Below are positions 1 through 7,277 of a stretch of 14,674 bases of DNA, in pieces (the first letter of the stretch is position 1; every line of letters starts with the position of its first letter). The notes below the pieces were generated by a model. The model worked only from the letters and a program-made list of their open reading frames with translations, had not been told where the DNA came from and searched no databases. A program made the translations under genes and the position numbers. This stretch comes from CAYFSC01 sp964345695 (lineage in GTDB: Bacteria; Bacteroidota; Rhodothermia; Rhodothermales; Salinibacteraceae). The stretch lies in assembly GCA_964345695.1 (NCBI GenBank), contig CAYFSC010000073.1:1-14674 (forward strand). Reading direction: 5' to 3'.

Positions 1-457
1 CTCTGCCACCCCTCCGGAAGGGGACGTCGATTTCGCGGCGGCCCTTTCGCTCTCCAAATCCCCGATCAAGCCCTGCGAAACCAGTCCTCAATAGCAGTCG
101 CCCTACCGGGCGAAATGCCGTCCTGTTCCTCTCTCTACGATCTTGACGGACGCGCCATCCTGGTACGTGGAGACGTGCAGGGCGGTCTGTGATTGGCTCC
201 GCCCCCGCAACCTTTGGACGTTGCGCCGTCCTGCCAGTGGACCGGTCTCCGTGGAACACACATTGGGCCGGGCCGTGGGTCGGTGGAGACGTGTCGAGCA
301 AGGGTATCGTCCAGAAAAAGCTCTTACTTCGTCGGGGATAAGACCGCCCGGCCCAATTAGACACCCTGCTCGGCATACAGCTCACGGCGCGCACGTCAAT
401 CGGAGGGCGGCGTTTGGAGTTGAGGAAGCCGCCACAAATCCCCATCGAGGTGGTGGA
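1..457. other. Region without a supportable gene
   Basis: I find no convincing gene here on either strand. The plus-strand frame that leads into the membrane protein at 458 stays open back to about 143. However, its upstream part is rich in Arg, Pro, Gly and His, has no recognisable motif, and is best read as non-coding GC-rich sequence. Small structures seen: a 5-bp hairpin CCCCT/AGGGG at 9-23, an 11-base direct repeat GTGGAGACGTG at 167-177 and 283-293, and a weak TCTTA/TAAGA inverted repeat at 322-343. The promoter of the 458 gene must lie in this region, but I could not pick out a convincing -35/-10 pair. Confidence 0.5.
447..450 (+). promoter_or_regulatory. Shine-Dalgarno-like site for the 458 gene
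   Basis: GAGG lies 7 nt before the ATG at 458 and decides that start over upstream in-frame alternatives. Most other genes in the window have no comparable site, which makes this one stand out. Confidence 0.5.
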
Positions 458-892
458 ATGACCCGACGCAGACAAATTGCCGCGGTGCTTTACCTGCTGA
501 ACGCCCTGGTGAGCCTCGTCCTCGGTCTGACGTACCTGTTCCGCACCTCCTTCATGCCCTACCACAGCGAGGCGCTGGGCCGCTCATGGGCCCAGGTCGA
601 TCCCAACCTGCAGGTGCTGTTCGGGGCCCTGATGGACGTAGCCGGGGCTGGGTGGATTGCGATGGGCACCGCCACCCTGGTACTGGTTGCCGTTCCGATG
701 CGTCGGGGCGAACTGTGGGGGCGCCTCCTGATCCCTGCATTGTTCCTGGCGTTCTACGTCCCGACTCTCCTCGCAACACTCGCCGTGTGGGACGGGACGC
801 CGGCTACGCCTCCCTGGTACGGCAATGCCACCGCATGCGTCGCCACGGTTGCCGGAGTCGCAGCCGATGCCCCGTGGCGCTCCAGGCCATGA
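458..892 (+). CDS. Small multi-pass membrane protein of unknown function
   Basis: This encodes 144 residues and I cannot assign a function. Four hydrophobic stretches are visible: about 6-27, 55-80, 88-110 and a weaker one at 121-136. The first is preceded by the basic N-terminus MTRRRQ, so a small inner-membrane protein is likely. Between helices 1 and 2 lies FMPYHSEALG (about 32-41) followed by LDP-like VDPNLQVL. Near the end of helix 3 come FYVPTLLATL and then TPATPPWYG (about 114-122). These blocks look like conserved family motifs, not random sequence, but I cannot name the family with confidence. The ATG at 458 was chosen because a purine-rich GAGG (447-450) lies 7 nt upstream, the clearest ribosome-binding site in the window, and because the helix-rich part begins there. 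An in-frame extension back to 143 looks non-coding. The gene converges on dprA. Confidence 0.75.
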   Translation: MTRRRQIAAVLYLLNALVSLVLGLTYLFRTSFMPYHSEALGRSWAQVDPNLQVLFGALMDVAGAGWIAMGTATLVLVAVPMRRGELWGRLLIPALFLAFYVPTLLATLAVWDGTPATPPWYGNATACVATVAGVAADAPWRSRP

Positions 893-935
893 GGACCGCC
901 CTCGCTTTCCCCGGGTCGCGGTGACACAGCACGGT

Positions 936-967
936 GCCGTGCCCCCTCCGAGGGCCTCAGGCACGGC
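936..967. terminator. Bipartite hairpin between convergent genes, overlapping the dprA stop
   Basis: A perfect 8-bp inverted repeat, GCCGTGCC (936-943) and GGCACGGC (960-967), encloses a second stem CCCT/AGGG (944-947 and 951-954) with a CCG loop. The left arms are contiguous, giving 12 pairs with a single 5-nt bulge (955-959). The right arm contains the last codons of dprA, and the stop codon sits in the bulge. There is no T-tract on either side, so this is at best a non-canonical or bidirectional terminator for the two convergent genes. Confidence 0.4.
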
Positions 968-2120
968 GGAATTGCTTGCCCGCAAGCTGACGAACGAGGC
1001 CCTTCATCTCCAGGCTCAGCAGCGTGGCCAGGGCCGTGGAGGGCGCCATGCCGGTCTCACTGCACAGCCGGTCGACGTGCACGGGAGTGGCAGACAGCGC
1101 ATCGTACAGGCGCTCCTCGGGTCCAGTCAGATCGGGCGGGGGCGCCGCGGGCTCCTCAACAGCCTCGTCGGGGTCTGTTTCCGGATCGGCCGGAACGGGC
1201 AGCTCGTCCAAAATGTCGTCCACGTCGAGGATGAGCTTGGCGTGGCCGCGCTGAATGAGCCGATTGGTGCCGACACTGGACGCCTTCCCGATGCTACCGG
1301 GCACGGCAAAGACCTCGCGGTTTTGCTCCACGGCCATGCGCGCCGTTATGAGTGATCCCCCTTCAGCGTGCGACTCGACGACGAGCGTGCCGAGCGTCAG
1401 TCCGCTGACGATGCGGTTGCGCTCCGGAAAGTTGGGAGCATCCGGTGCGGCATCCAGCCCCAACTCAGAGAGCACCGCACCCTGTTTTGCGGCGCGGGCG
1501 GCGAGTCCCGCGTTTTTCTGGGGATAGATGCGGCCCAGCCCCGAGCCCAGGACGGCCAGCGTGCGCCCGCCGGCGTCCAGTGCCCCTTTGTGGGCCGCGG
1601 CATCGATGCCGTAGGCCAGGCCACTGACGACGGTGAACCCGCGGCGCACGAGCTCCGCAGCAAGGTGGCGGGCCTGGGCGCGTCCGTAGTCGGTGCAGCG
1701 ACGCGTGCCGACAATGGCGAGAGCCCGCGCATCGGCCTCGGTAAGGGTGCCCCGCATCCAGAGCAGGGCCGGCGGATCATAGATGTGTTTCAGGGGCTCC
1801 GGGAAGCGGGCATCCCACGGTGCGATGAGGGTCGCGTCGAGCTCTTCAGCCCGGCGCAGTTGCCGGTCGACCGCGTCGTGGTCGCTGAACGCACAGATGG
1901 CGCCGGCCGTCGCCTCCCCAATGCCGTCCACGCTGGTGAGGGCCGGGCGGGTGGCACGAAAAACGCGCGATGGCATTCCAAACCGAGCCAGTAGCGCGCG
2001 CAGCCGTCCGGGCCCGATGCCGTTCACAAGCGAGAGGGCCACCAGCGCTCTCTGCTCCGCGGCTGCATCCCGCTCGGGCGCCTCGTCAGGGCTGGATTCG
2101 TCCGGCAGCGGCAGCCTCAT
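957..2120 (-). CDS. dprA: DNA-processing protein DprA (DNA protecting protein)
   Basis: DprA binds incoming single-stranded DNA in the cytoplasm during natural transformation and loads RecA on it. The 387-residue protein is complete. It has an N-terminal helix-hairpin-helix/SAM-like part (about 28-78, with NGIGPGRL and VDGIGEATAG). The Rossmann-like DprA core follows (about 95-305): VGTRRCTDYGRAQA (137-150; GTR where GSR is usual), SGLAYGIDAAAHKGAL (166-181), FPERNRIVSG (231-240) and GGSLITARMAVEQNREVFAVPG (254-275). After an acidic/proline-rich linker (about 300-330) comes a C-terminal winged-helix domain (about 331-387). The ATG overlaps the obg stop as ATGA, so translation is probably coupled to obg. 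Finding dprA does not by itself show that the organism is competent, because the gene is widespread in non-transforming bacteria. Confidence 0.95.
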   Translation of the reverse strand: MRLPLPDESSPDEAPERDAAAEQRALVALSLVNGIGPGRLRALLARFGMPSRVFRATRPALTSVDGIGEATAGAICAFSDHDAVDRQLRRAEELDATLIAPWDARFPEPLKHIYDPPALLWMRGTLTEADARALAIVGTRRCTDYGRAQARHLAAELVRRGFTVVSGLAYGIDAAAHKGALDAGGRTLAVLGSGLGRIYPQKNAGLAARAAKQGAVLSELGLDAAPDAPNFPERNRIVSGLTLGTLVVESHAEGGSLITARMAVEQNREVFAVPGSIGKASSVGTNRLIQRGHAKLILDVDDILDELPVPADPETDPDEAVEEPAAPPPDLTGPEERLYDALSATPVHVDRLCSETGMAPSTALATLLSLEMKGLVRQLAGKQFRRA

Positions 2121-3148
2121 ACCGTCACCTCTCCCGGCGCCTCCCGGGATTTCACCTTCTGTACGGCGTCGAACAGCTTGTGCTTGAGGCGATCCAGGCC
2201 GATCTGTGCCACCGCACTGATTGGAAGGAGCGGGACGTCGTCGGGAAAGTCGTCGGCCGCGATTTCGGGCAGCAGCGCGCGCTCGTCGGGGGCCAGCACG
2301 TCAACCTTAGAGAGCGCGACCATGCGCGGCTTGTCCAGCAGCGACGCCTCGTACTCGCGCAGCTCGTGCAGGAGCTTTTCGTACTGCTCCGTCAGATTGG
2401 TGGCCGTAATGGGGATGACAAACAGGAGGACGGACGTCCGCTCGATGTGCCGCAGAAACCGAATGCCAAGCCCTTTGCCGGTGTGGGCCTCTTCGATGAT
2501 GCCGGGCAGGTCGGCCATAACGAACGACTGGTAGTCGTCGACGTACACCATCCCCAGTTGCGGGTTGAGCGTGGTAAATGGGTAGTCTGCCACCTCGGGC
2601 TCGGCCGCCGACAGGGCCGAGACAAGGGTGCTCTTGCCGGCATTCGGGAACCCGACGAGACCGACGTCGGCCAGCAGCTTCAGCTCGAGGGTGATCTCCT
2701 TTTCCTCGCCCTCCTCGCCCGGCTGCGCGTGGCGCGGCGCCTGATTGGTGCTGGACTTGAAGAAGGCGTTGCCCTTGCCGCCGCGTCCGCCTTCCGCAAT
2801 GCACAGGCGCTCGCCCGGCTCCAGCACTTCGCCCAGGACCGTTCCCGAGCGCTTGTCCTTCACGACCGTGCCCGGTGGCACGGTGATGACCTCGTCGTCG
2901 CCGTCGGCGCCAGTTTTGTTGTTGCTGCCGCCCGGCTCTCCGTCCCCGGCAACGTGCAACTGATTGTAGCGCAGATCCATGAGCGTGTAAAGGTTCTCGT
3001 CGGCCTCTACGTAGACGGATCCACCGTGGCCGCCGTTGCCGCCGGCCGGACCGCCTTTCGGCCGATACTTTTCCCGGCGCCACGACACGAGCCCGCGGCC
3101 GCCATCACCGCTACGCACCGTAATGTCGACCTGATCAACAAATTTCAT
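2117..3148 (-). CDS. obg: GTPase Obg/CgtA (ribosome assembly, stress control)
   Basis: Obg is an essential GTPase that binds the large ribosomal subunit and links its assembly to growth and stress signals. The 343-residue protein starts at MKFVDQVDI, the family's normal N-terminus. A longer reading frame upstream adds 40 residues with no Obg similarity and is rejected. The glycine-rich Obg fold spans about 1-158 (SGDGGRG, KGGPAGGNGGHGG, EGGRGGKGNAFF). The G domain spans about 160-335: G1 GFPNAGKST (166-174), G2 region YPFTT (189-193), G3 DLPG (213-216), G4 SKVD (280-283, a variant of NKxD) and G5 SAV (311-313). The C-terminal OCT domain of some Gram-positive Obg proteins is absent, as is usual for Gram-negative forms of this length. 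It is the first gene of an obg-dprA unit divergent from rnhA. Confidence 0.97.
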   Translation of the reverse strand: MKFVDQVDITVRSGDGGRGLVSWRREKYRPKGGPAGGNGGHGGSVYVEADENLYTLMDLRYNQLHVAGDGEPGGSNNKTGADGDDEVITVPPGTVVKDKRSGTVLGEVLEPGERLCIAEGGRGGKGNAFFKSSTNQAPRHAQPGEEGEEKEITLELKLLADVGLVGFPNAGKSTLVSALSAAEPEVADYPFTTLNPQLGMVYVDDYQSFVMADLPGIIEEAHTGKGLGIRFLRHIERTSVLLFVIPITATNLTEQYEKLLHELREYEASLLDKPRMVALSKVDVLAPDERALLPEIAADDFPDDVPLLPISAVAQIGLDRLKHKLFDAVQKVKSREAPGEVTV

Positions 3149-3185
3149 GGACTGCGTTTCGCGTGTTGGAGTTCTCGGTGATGGC

Positions 3186-3210
3186 CGCCCGCCGCGAATT
3201 TCTGCGGGCG
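3186..3210 (-). promoter_or_regulatory. Inverted repeat in the obg leader
   Basis: A perfect 7-bp GC-rich inverted repeat, CGCCCGC (3186-3192) and GCGGGCG (3204-3210), has an 11-nt loop. It sits about 38 nt upstream of the obg ATG, in the 212-bp region shared with rnhA. If transcribed it would form a stable stem in the obg 5' leader. No ligand-binding RNA family is recognised, and a role is only possible. Confidence 0.3.
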
Positions 3211-3360
3211 TGAGCACACAGAGCTTGTGCGATTCTACCAACGCGCTCCCCTGTCCGGAGGTTTTCACCGCGGCTTTCTACGGCACTGTGGCACGCTCCG
3301 CCCCTGGCTGCTAGGTTCATCTGTTGCGACAGTAGTCTTCTTCCTGAACGGCACACCTGA

Positions 3361-3801
3361 ATGAGCGACGTGGAGATTTACACCGATGGCGCCTGCAGTG
3401 GCAACCCCGGTCCCGGCGGCTGGGCTGCGATCGTCATCGCAGACAACGACGCCGTGGAGCAGCTGACCGGCGGCGAGCGTCATACCACCAACAATCGCAT
3501 GGAGCTCATGGCAGCCATCCGCGCCCTCGACGCGCTGGAGCAGCCGTCCTCCGTGGCGCTGCACACCGACAGCGCCTACGTCTCGCGCGCCTTCAACGAG
3601 GGCTGGCTGGACAACTGGCAGAAGAATGGCTGGCGCACCTCCTCGAAAAAGCCGGTCAAGAACAAGGAGCTGTGGCAGCAGCTATCGGCACTCGATGAAA
3701 AGCACGACGTGGACTGGATCTGGGTGAAGGGTCACGCCGACAACGAACTGAACAATCTGGCCGATGCCCTCGCTGTTGACGCGATGGAGCAGTACAAATA
3801 G
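3361..3801 (+). CDS. rnhA: Ribonuclease HI
   Basis: RNase HI cuts the RNA strand of RNA-DNA hybrids using two Mg2+ ions, removing R-loops and primer remnants in the cytoplasm. The 146-residue protein covers the whole family fold and resembles the E. coli-type enzyme in length and motif order. The metal-binding carboxylates are all present: D9 in IYTDGACSGNPGPGGW, E48 in TTNNRMELMAAI, D70 in LHTDSAYV and D135 in NELNNLADALA. The catalytic loop His is H125 in WVKGHADN. The basic, Trp-rich handle region is seen at about 82-102 (GWLDNWQKNGW and KKPVKNKELW). No N-terminal hybrid-binding domain is present. The gene stands alone between obg (divergent) and yigZ (convergent). Confidence 0.97.
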   Translation: MSDVEIYTDGACSGNPGPGGWAAIVIADNDAVEQLTGGERHTTNNRMELMAAIRALDALEQPSSVALHTDSAYVSRAFNEGWLDNWQKNGWRTSSKKPVKNKELWQQLSALDEKHDVDWIWVKGHADNELNNLADALAVDAMEQYK

Positions 3802-3823
3802 CTTCGGACTTCTCGTCTGAGGT
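3802..3823 (+). terminator. Possible rnhA terminator
   Basis: Directly after the rnhA stop, CTTCGGAC (3802-3809) can pair with GTCTGAGG (3815-3822) around a TTCTC loop. This gives 8 pairs, two of them G-U, followed by a short TTT. Because the G-U pairs become mismatches on the other strand, the stem favours the plus-strand transcript. The T-tract is short, so termination efficiency is uncertain. Confidence 0.35.
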
Positions 3824-3863
3824 TTCCGGCTGTGGGGACCCCGGCTTCTGACGTCTACTGTCG

Positions 3864-4487
3864 TCACTCTTTCTCCTTCTCCCCCACACGTGCAATCGTT
3901 CCACGGTTGGCGAGCGCATTGGTGAACCCTTCCAGGAACGCGTCGAGCTCAGACTGGCGGACGGCCACCGTCCATCGGGTCACCTCGGTATAGTCTCGGG
4001 CGCGCACCTCGGCGTCGAAGCGATGCAGGAGCTGCTTCGCGGCCGAGGTGTCGTCGTAGGCAAACGCAACGCGGACTGGCACGCGCACCTTCTTCTCCAC
4101 CACCGACGCGCGCTCCAGGGCCCGTGATGCCGCCGTCCCGTACGCCCGTACGAGACCGCCCGTCCCCAGCTTCGTGCCGCCAAAGTAGCGCGTCACGATC
4201 ACGAGCGTCTGGGTCAGGTCGCGCGCATCGATCTGCCGCAGAATCGGCGGACCGGCCGTGCCGCTGGGCTCCCCGTCGTCGTCGTAGCGGAAGTCACCGC
4301 CGGTGCGTCCGAGGCGGTAGGCGGTGCAGTGGTGCGTGGCCCGGGGCTCCCGGTCGCGGACAGACGCGACGGCCGTGTCGACCTCTTCGCGGGACGCGAC
4401 CGGGATGCACACGGAGAGAAAGCGGGATCCCTCCACCTTCAACTCGGCTTCGGCAGAGGCCTCGATGGTCCGGTAGGTGTCGCTCAT
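3864..4487 (-). CDS. yigZ: YigZ/IMPACT family protein (UPF0029)
   Basis: This is a member of the YigZ/IMPACT family. Eukaryotic IMPACT modulates Gcn2 and translation, but the role of the bacterial proteins is not settled. The 207-residue protein has the two-domain layout. The UPF0029 domain (about 12-118) carries the signatures ATHHCTAYRLG (50-60), DDDGEPSGTAGPPIL (69-83) and TRYFGGTKLGTGGLVRAYG (99-117). A DUF1949-like ferredoxin-fold domain follows (about 133-198). The start MSDTYRTIEASAEAELKVEGS was chosen because family members begin shortly before the KxxGSRF-like block. A 33-residue upstream extension is arginine-rich, without family similarity, and is rejected. The last residues, EKEKE, are charged. 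The gene converges on rnhA across 62 bp and is divergent from the DUF5916 gene. Confidence 0.93.
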   Translation of the reverse strand: MSDTYRTIEASAEAELKVEGSRFLSVCIPVASREEVDTAVASVRDREPRATHHCTAYRLGRTGGDFRYDDDGEPSGTAGPPILRQIDARDLTQTLVIVTRYFGGTKLGTGGLVRAYGTAASRALERASVVEKKVRVPVRVAFAYDDTSAAKQLLHRFDAEVRARDYTEVTRWTVAVRQSELDAFLEGFTNALANRGTIARVGEKEKE

Positions 4488-4689
4488 GGGAGAGACTGAG
4501 AGAAAAGCACTGTCGAACATTCTGTGACGCGGGAACCGTTCGCCTTGTCCGTCCCGTTTTGGAGTTTCGGACAGCCGAATCGCCACCCGCAGCAGCGCGC
4601 CTCACGGTGACGAGGTGTGTCCGCCCCACTCGTGACGCGCTCCTGCCGCTGGTTTCACGGATCGTAACTCTCGATCACTTCTACTCGTA

Positions 4690-4737
4690 ATGGCTAGCGA
4701 GCGCGGGGGTCCGCCCGCGACCGTCCCCTCCTCGTGA
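4690..4737 (+). CDS. Possible 15-codon leader ORF overlapping the DUF5916 start
   Basis: An ATG at 4690 opens a 15-codon frame (MASERGGPPATVPSS). Its TGA (4735-4737) overlaps the GTG start of the downstream gene as GTGA. This geometry is typical of translational coupling and could explain how a GTG start without a Shine-Dalgarno site is used. The peptide has no recognisable function, and the frame is short enough to occur by chance. It is reported as a candidate leader, not a proven gene. Confidence 0.3.
   Translation: MASERGGPPATVPSS
4702..4719 (+). promoter_or_regulatory. GC hairpin just upstream of the DUF5916 GTG start
   Basis: CGCGGG (4702-4707) and CCCGCG (4714-4719) form a perfect 6-bp stem with a 6-nt loop, ending 14 nt before the GTG start. 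In RNA it would occupy the ribosome-landing region. Together with the overlapping leader frame, it suggests control at initiation. This is inference from position and pairing only. Confidence 0.35.
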
Positions 4738-7277
4738 CCCACCGCATTCAACCCCGCTGCACGTCCGTGGTCCTGCTCCTGCTCGCTTTCTGGTGCCTGG
4801 CTGCCGGAAGCCCTTCCGCATCCGCCCCGGGCCCGCCCCCCTGCCATCTGGAAGCCGTTCCTGCTTCCGATGCAATGACCATCGACGCTCGTCTGGACGA
4901 GCCGGCCTGGCAGGACGCCCCAACAGCTCGCGGCTTCCGCCAGCTGGCTCCCAACGAAGGCGCCGAGCCGTCGCAACGCACCGAGGTCCACGTCGCCTAC
5001 GGATCCGATGCCCTCTACGTGGGGGCTCGACTCTACGACGACCGACCGAGCCGCATCCAGGATCGCCTCACCCGACGCGACGACCGCAACCAGGCCGACT
5101 GGTTCGAGGTCTCGATCGACGCGTACCTGGATCGGAAGACGGCGCGCACCTTCGCCGTCAATGCGGCCGGCGTGCAGCGCGATGGCGTCGTGCGCGGACG
5201 CGGCCTCGACGCGTCCTGGGATGGCGTGTGGACATCGGCGGTTCGCCTCACGCCCGACGGCTGGGTGGCCGAGCTCCGCATCCCCTACTCGATGCTCCGG
5301 TTCAACCAGGCCGCTTCGCAGACCTGGGGCCTTCAGTTTGTGCGCCGCATTCCACGCAACAGCGAGGTGGACGAGTGGTCGCTTGTCCCGAGTACCGAGC
5401 GCTCCAGTGGCGTCGTTGCCGCCTACGGGGAACTGACGGGCCTGCAGAACTTGAACCCCGCTCGCAACGTCCAGATCGCCCCGTACACCGTGGGCCGCCT
5501 CGATACCGACGAGAGCAACACGACTCCCGGAACGATGCAGGCCGACGCAGGCTACGACGTGGGCGGCGACCTGGAGATGAGTCTCGGCCCCAGCATTACG
5601 CTCAATGCAACCGTCAATCCCGATTTCGGGCAGGTGGAGTCCGATCCGGCCGTGCTCAATCTGTCGGCGTTCGAGACTTTCTTTCGGGAGAAGCGGCCGT
5701 TTTTCGTCGAAGGCTCCGACGTGTTCGACTTCAGTCTCGGGGGAGGCTCTGAGCTGCTCTACACCCGGCGCATCGGCGGCTCGGCCTCCGTGATCGGCGC
5801 CACCAAGATCACCGGGCGCACTCCCGAGGGGCTGACGTTTGGCGTGCTGGGGGCGGCCACCGGGGAGGCGTTCGACCCGTCGCATGGATACGGCGCGGCC
5901 CGCCTTCGGCAGGACATTGGCACCTACTCCACGGCCGGCGGCATGGTGACGACGTTCTCCGGCCCCGGCGGCGACGCGGGCCCCCGCCGCAGCCTCACGG
6001 CAGGAACCGACTGGGACCTGCGGCTTCAGGGCAATACCTACCAGGTACAGGGCTTCGTGGCGGGCACCCACCGGGCGTCCACCGCGCCGGACGTGGACGC
6101 CGAAACGGGACTGTCGTTCGAAACGCAGGTGGGACGCGCTCAGGGCCTTTGGACCTACGAACTCGGCACGCGCTTCGTTGGCCCCTCGTTCGACCCGAAC
6201 GACGCTGGGCGCCAACGACAGAACAACTTCTTCCGCCTCAGTGGCGAGGCCGACCATCGGCTCAACGCCGGCAAGCCGTTTGGGCCGTTCCAGCAAGCCT
6301 CGCTGTTCTCTTTCGTCGGGCAAAGCTGGTCGGTGCGCGAAGGCCTCAGTCGCGGAATGGGCTTTTTCCTCGGGGCCAACCTCGATACACAAAACTTCCG
6401 TGAGATCCGGATTCGCACGAATGGCGATTACCTGTTCGGCGGGTATGACCTGTTTGAGACGCGGGGCCTCGGCCCCCGGGCCCAGCCCCGTACCTATCGA
6501 GCCCGCCTCTCCATCGAAACGGACTCCCGGCGCTCCTGGCAGGTGGAGCCGGGCGCCAACGTGCAAACTTACGGCGACGGAGGCCTGGAGTACGGCGCTT
6601 CGCTGGAAGCCGACTGGACGGCAAGCGAGCACCTGTCGCTCCGCGGCGAGATCGAGTACAACGTGGATGAGGCGGTGATCGACTGGGCCTCCAACGAAAC
6701 GTTTCGGCGTGCGCCCGACGGCACGTGGAGCATCGGGACCGAGGGCGCACCGCCGGACGAACTCGACGCTGATGATTTTCACCAGCTGCAGACCGGGCAC
6801 GATCGGCTCGACGCCATCTTTTCCCCACGGCGTGCCGAGAGTCCCCCCCACTACGCTCCGGTGTATGGCGCCCGCGACACCCACCGCCTCAACTTCACGC
6901 TGCGGTCCACCGCCACCCTCACGCCCGACCTTTCGGTCGAGCTGTTCAGCCAGCTGTTTGCAGCGCGCGGGCGGTACACTCAGTTTCAGATTCTGCGCTC
7001 CCGCGACGCGCTGGCCGACTTCGAGGCCTACCCGAAACGGCATGATTTTGCGTCCTACAGCTTCCTTACCAACACGGTGCTACGCTGGGAATTCCGTCCC
7101 GGCTCCGAGCTGTTCGTCGTCTGGTCCCAATCGCGGCGAGCCGGTTCGGACGACCCGTTTTTCGCCGGCCAGCGCACCTCGCCGTTTTCCCCCTCTACCC
7201 GCGAGCGGCTGCTCGACACGTTCTCGATCTTTCCACAGAACACCTTCATCGTGAAGGTCCGCTACCTGCTGTATTAG
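4734..7277 (+). CDS. DUF5916 outer-membrane protein with N-terminal CBM9-like domain
   Basis: This is a large secreted protein of 847 residues. A signal peptide is visible, with basic residues in MTHRIQPR, a hydrophobic core at about 12-24 and probable cleavage near ASA (29-31). A CBM9-like (DOMON/carbohydrate-binding family 9-type) domain follows at about 45-225, with IDARLDEPAWQDAP (50-63) and DDRNQADWFEVSIDAY (116-131). The DUF5916 signature is at about 293-330: TVNPDFGQVESDPAVLNL, then FETFFREKRPFFVEGSDVF. The rest alternates polar and aromatic strands and ends in an aromatic residue (VKVRYLLY), as expected for an outer-membrane beta barrel. The substrate and function of this family are not established. 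The sugar-binding fold suggests contact with glycans, but this is inference. The start is GTG. The gene has its own divergent intergenic region with yigZ and is not obviously in an operon. The length fits the family. Confidence 0.88.
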   Translation: MTHRIQPRCTSVVLLLLAFWCLAAGSPSASAPGPPPCHLEAVPASDAMTIDARLDEPAWQDAPTARGFRQLAPNEGAEPSQRTEVHVAYGSDALYVGARLYDDRPSRIQDRLTRRDDRNQADWFEVSIDAYLDRKTARTFAVNAAGVQRDGVVRGRGLDASWDGVWTSAVRLTPDGWVAELRIPYSMLRFNQAASQTWGLQFVRRIPRNSEVDEWSLVPSTERSSGVVAAYGELTGLQNLNPARNVQIAPYTVGRLDTDESNTTPGTMQADAGYDVGGDLEMSLGPSITLNATVNPDFGQVESDPAVLNLSAFETFFREKRPFFVEGSDVFDFSLGGGSELLYTRRIGGSASVIGATKITGRTPEGLTFGVLGAATGEAFDPSHGYGAARLRQDIGTYSTAGGMVTTFSGPGGDAGPRRSLTAGTDWDLRLQGNTYQVQGFVAGTHRASTAPDVDAETGLSFETQVGRAQGLWTYELGTRFVGPSFDPNDAGRQRQNNFFRLSGEADHRLNAGKPFGPFQQASLFSFVGQSWSVREGLSRGMGFFLGANLDTQNFREIRIRTNGDYLFGGYDLFETRGLGPRAQPRTYRARLSIETDSRRSWQVEPGANVQTYGDGGLEYGASLEADWTASEHLSLRGEIEYNVDEAVIDWASNETFRRAPDGTWSIGTEGAPPDELDADDFHQLQTGHDRLDAIFSPRRAESPPHYAPVYGARDTHRLNFTLRSTATLTPDLSVELFSQLFAARGRYTQFQILRSRDALADFEAYPKRHDFASYSFLTNTVLRWEFRPGSELFVVWSQSRRAGSDDPFFAGQRTSPFSPSTRERLLDTFSIFPQNTFIVKVRYLLY

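Noticed and set aside
193..217. TTG...CCTTTG as a Bacteroidota-type promoter upstream of the first gene
   Set aside because: The -7 box lacks the TA of TAnnTTTG and lies about 240 bases from the gene start. The match is too weak.
143..457. N-terminal extension of the small membrane protein
   Set aside because: The added 105 residues are low-quality GC-rich sequence without motifs, whereas the start at 458 has a ribosome-binding site and a normal membrane-protein N-terminus.
3149..3268. Forty-residue N-terminal extension of Obg
   Set aside because: Obg proteins begin with the MKFVD-type sequence found at 3148. The upstream residues show no similarity to the family.
4488..4586. Thirty-three-residue N-terminal extension of the YigZ-family protein
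   Set aside because: The family starts close to the MSDTYRTIEA sequence. The extension is Arg/Pro-rich and unlike it.
4602..7043. Very long open frame on the minus strand, antisense to the DUF5916 gene
   Set aside because: It has no recognisable domain, a composition typical of GC-rich antisense frames (Arg, Gly, Ala, Val, His), and lies opposite a well-supported gene.
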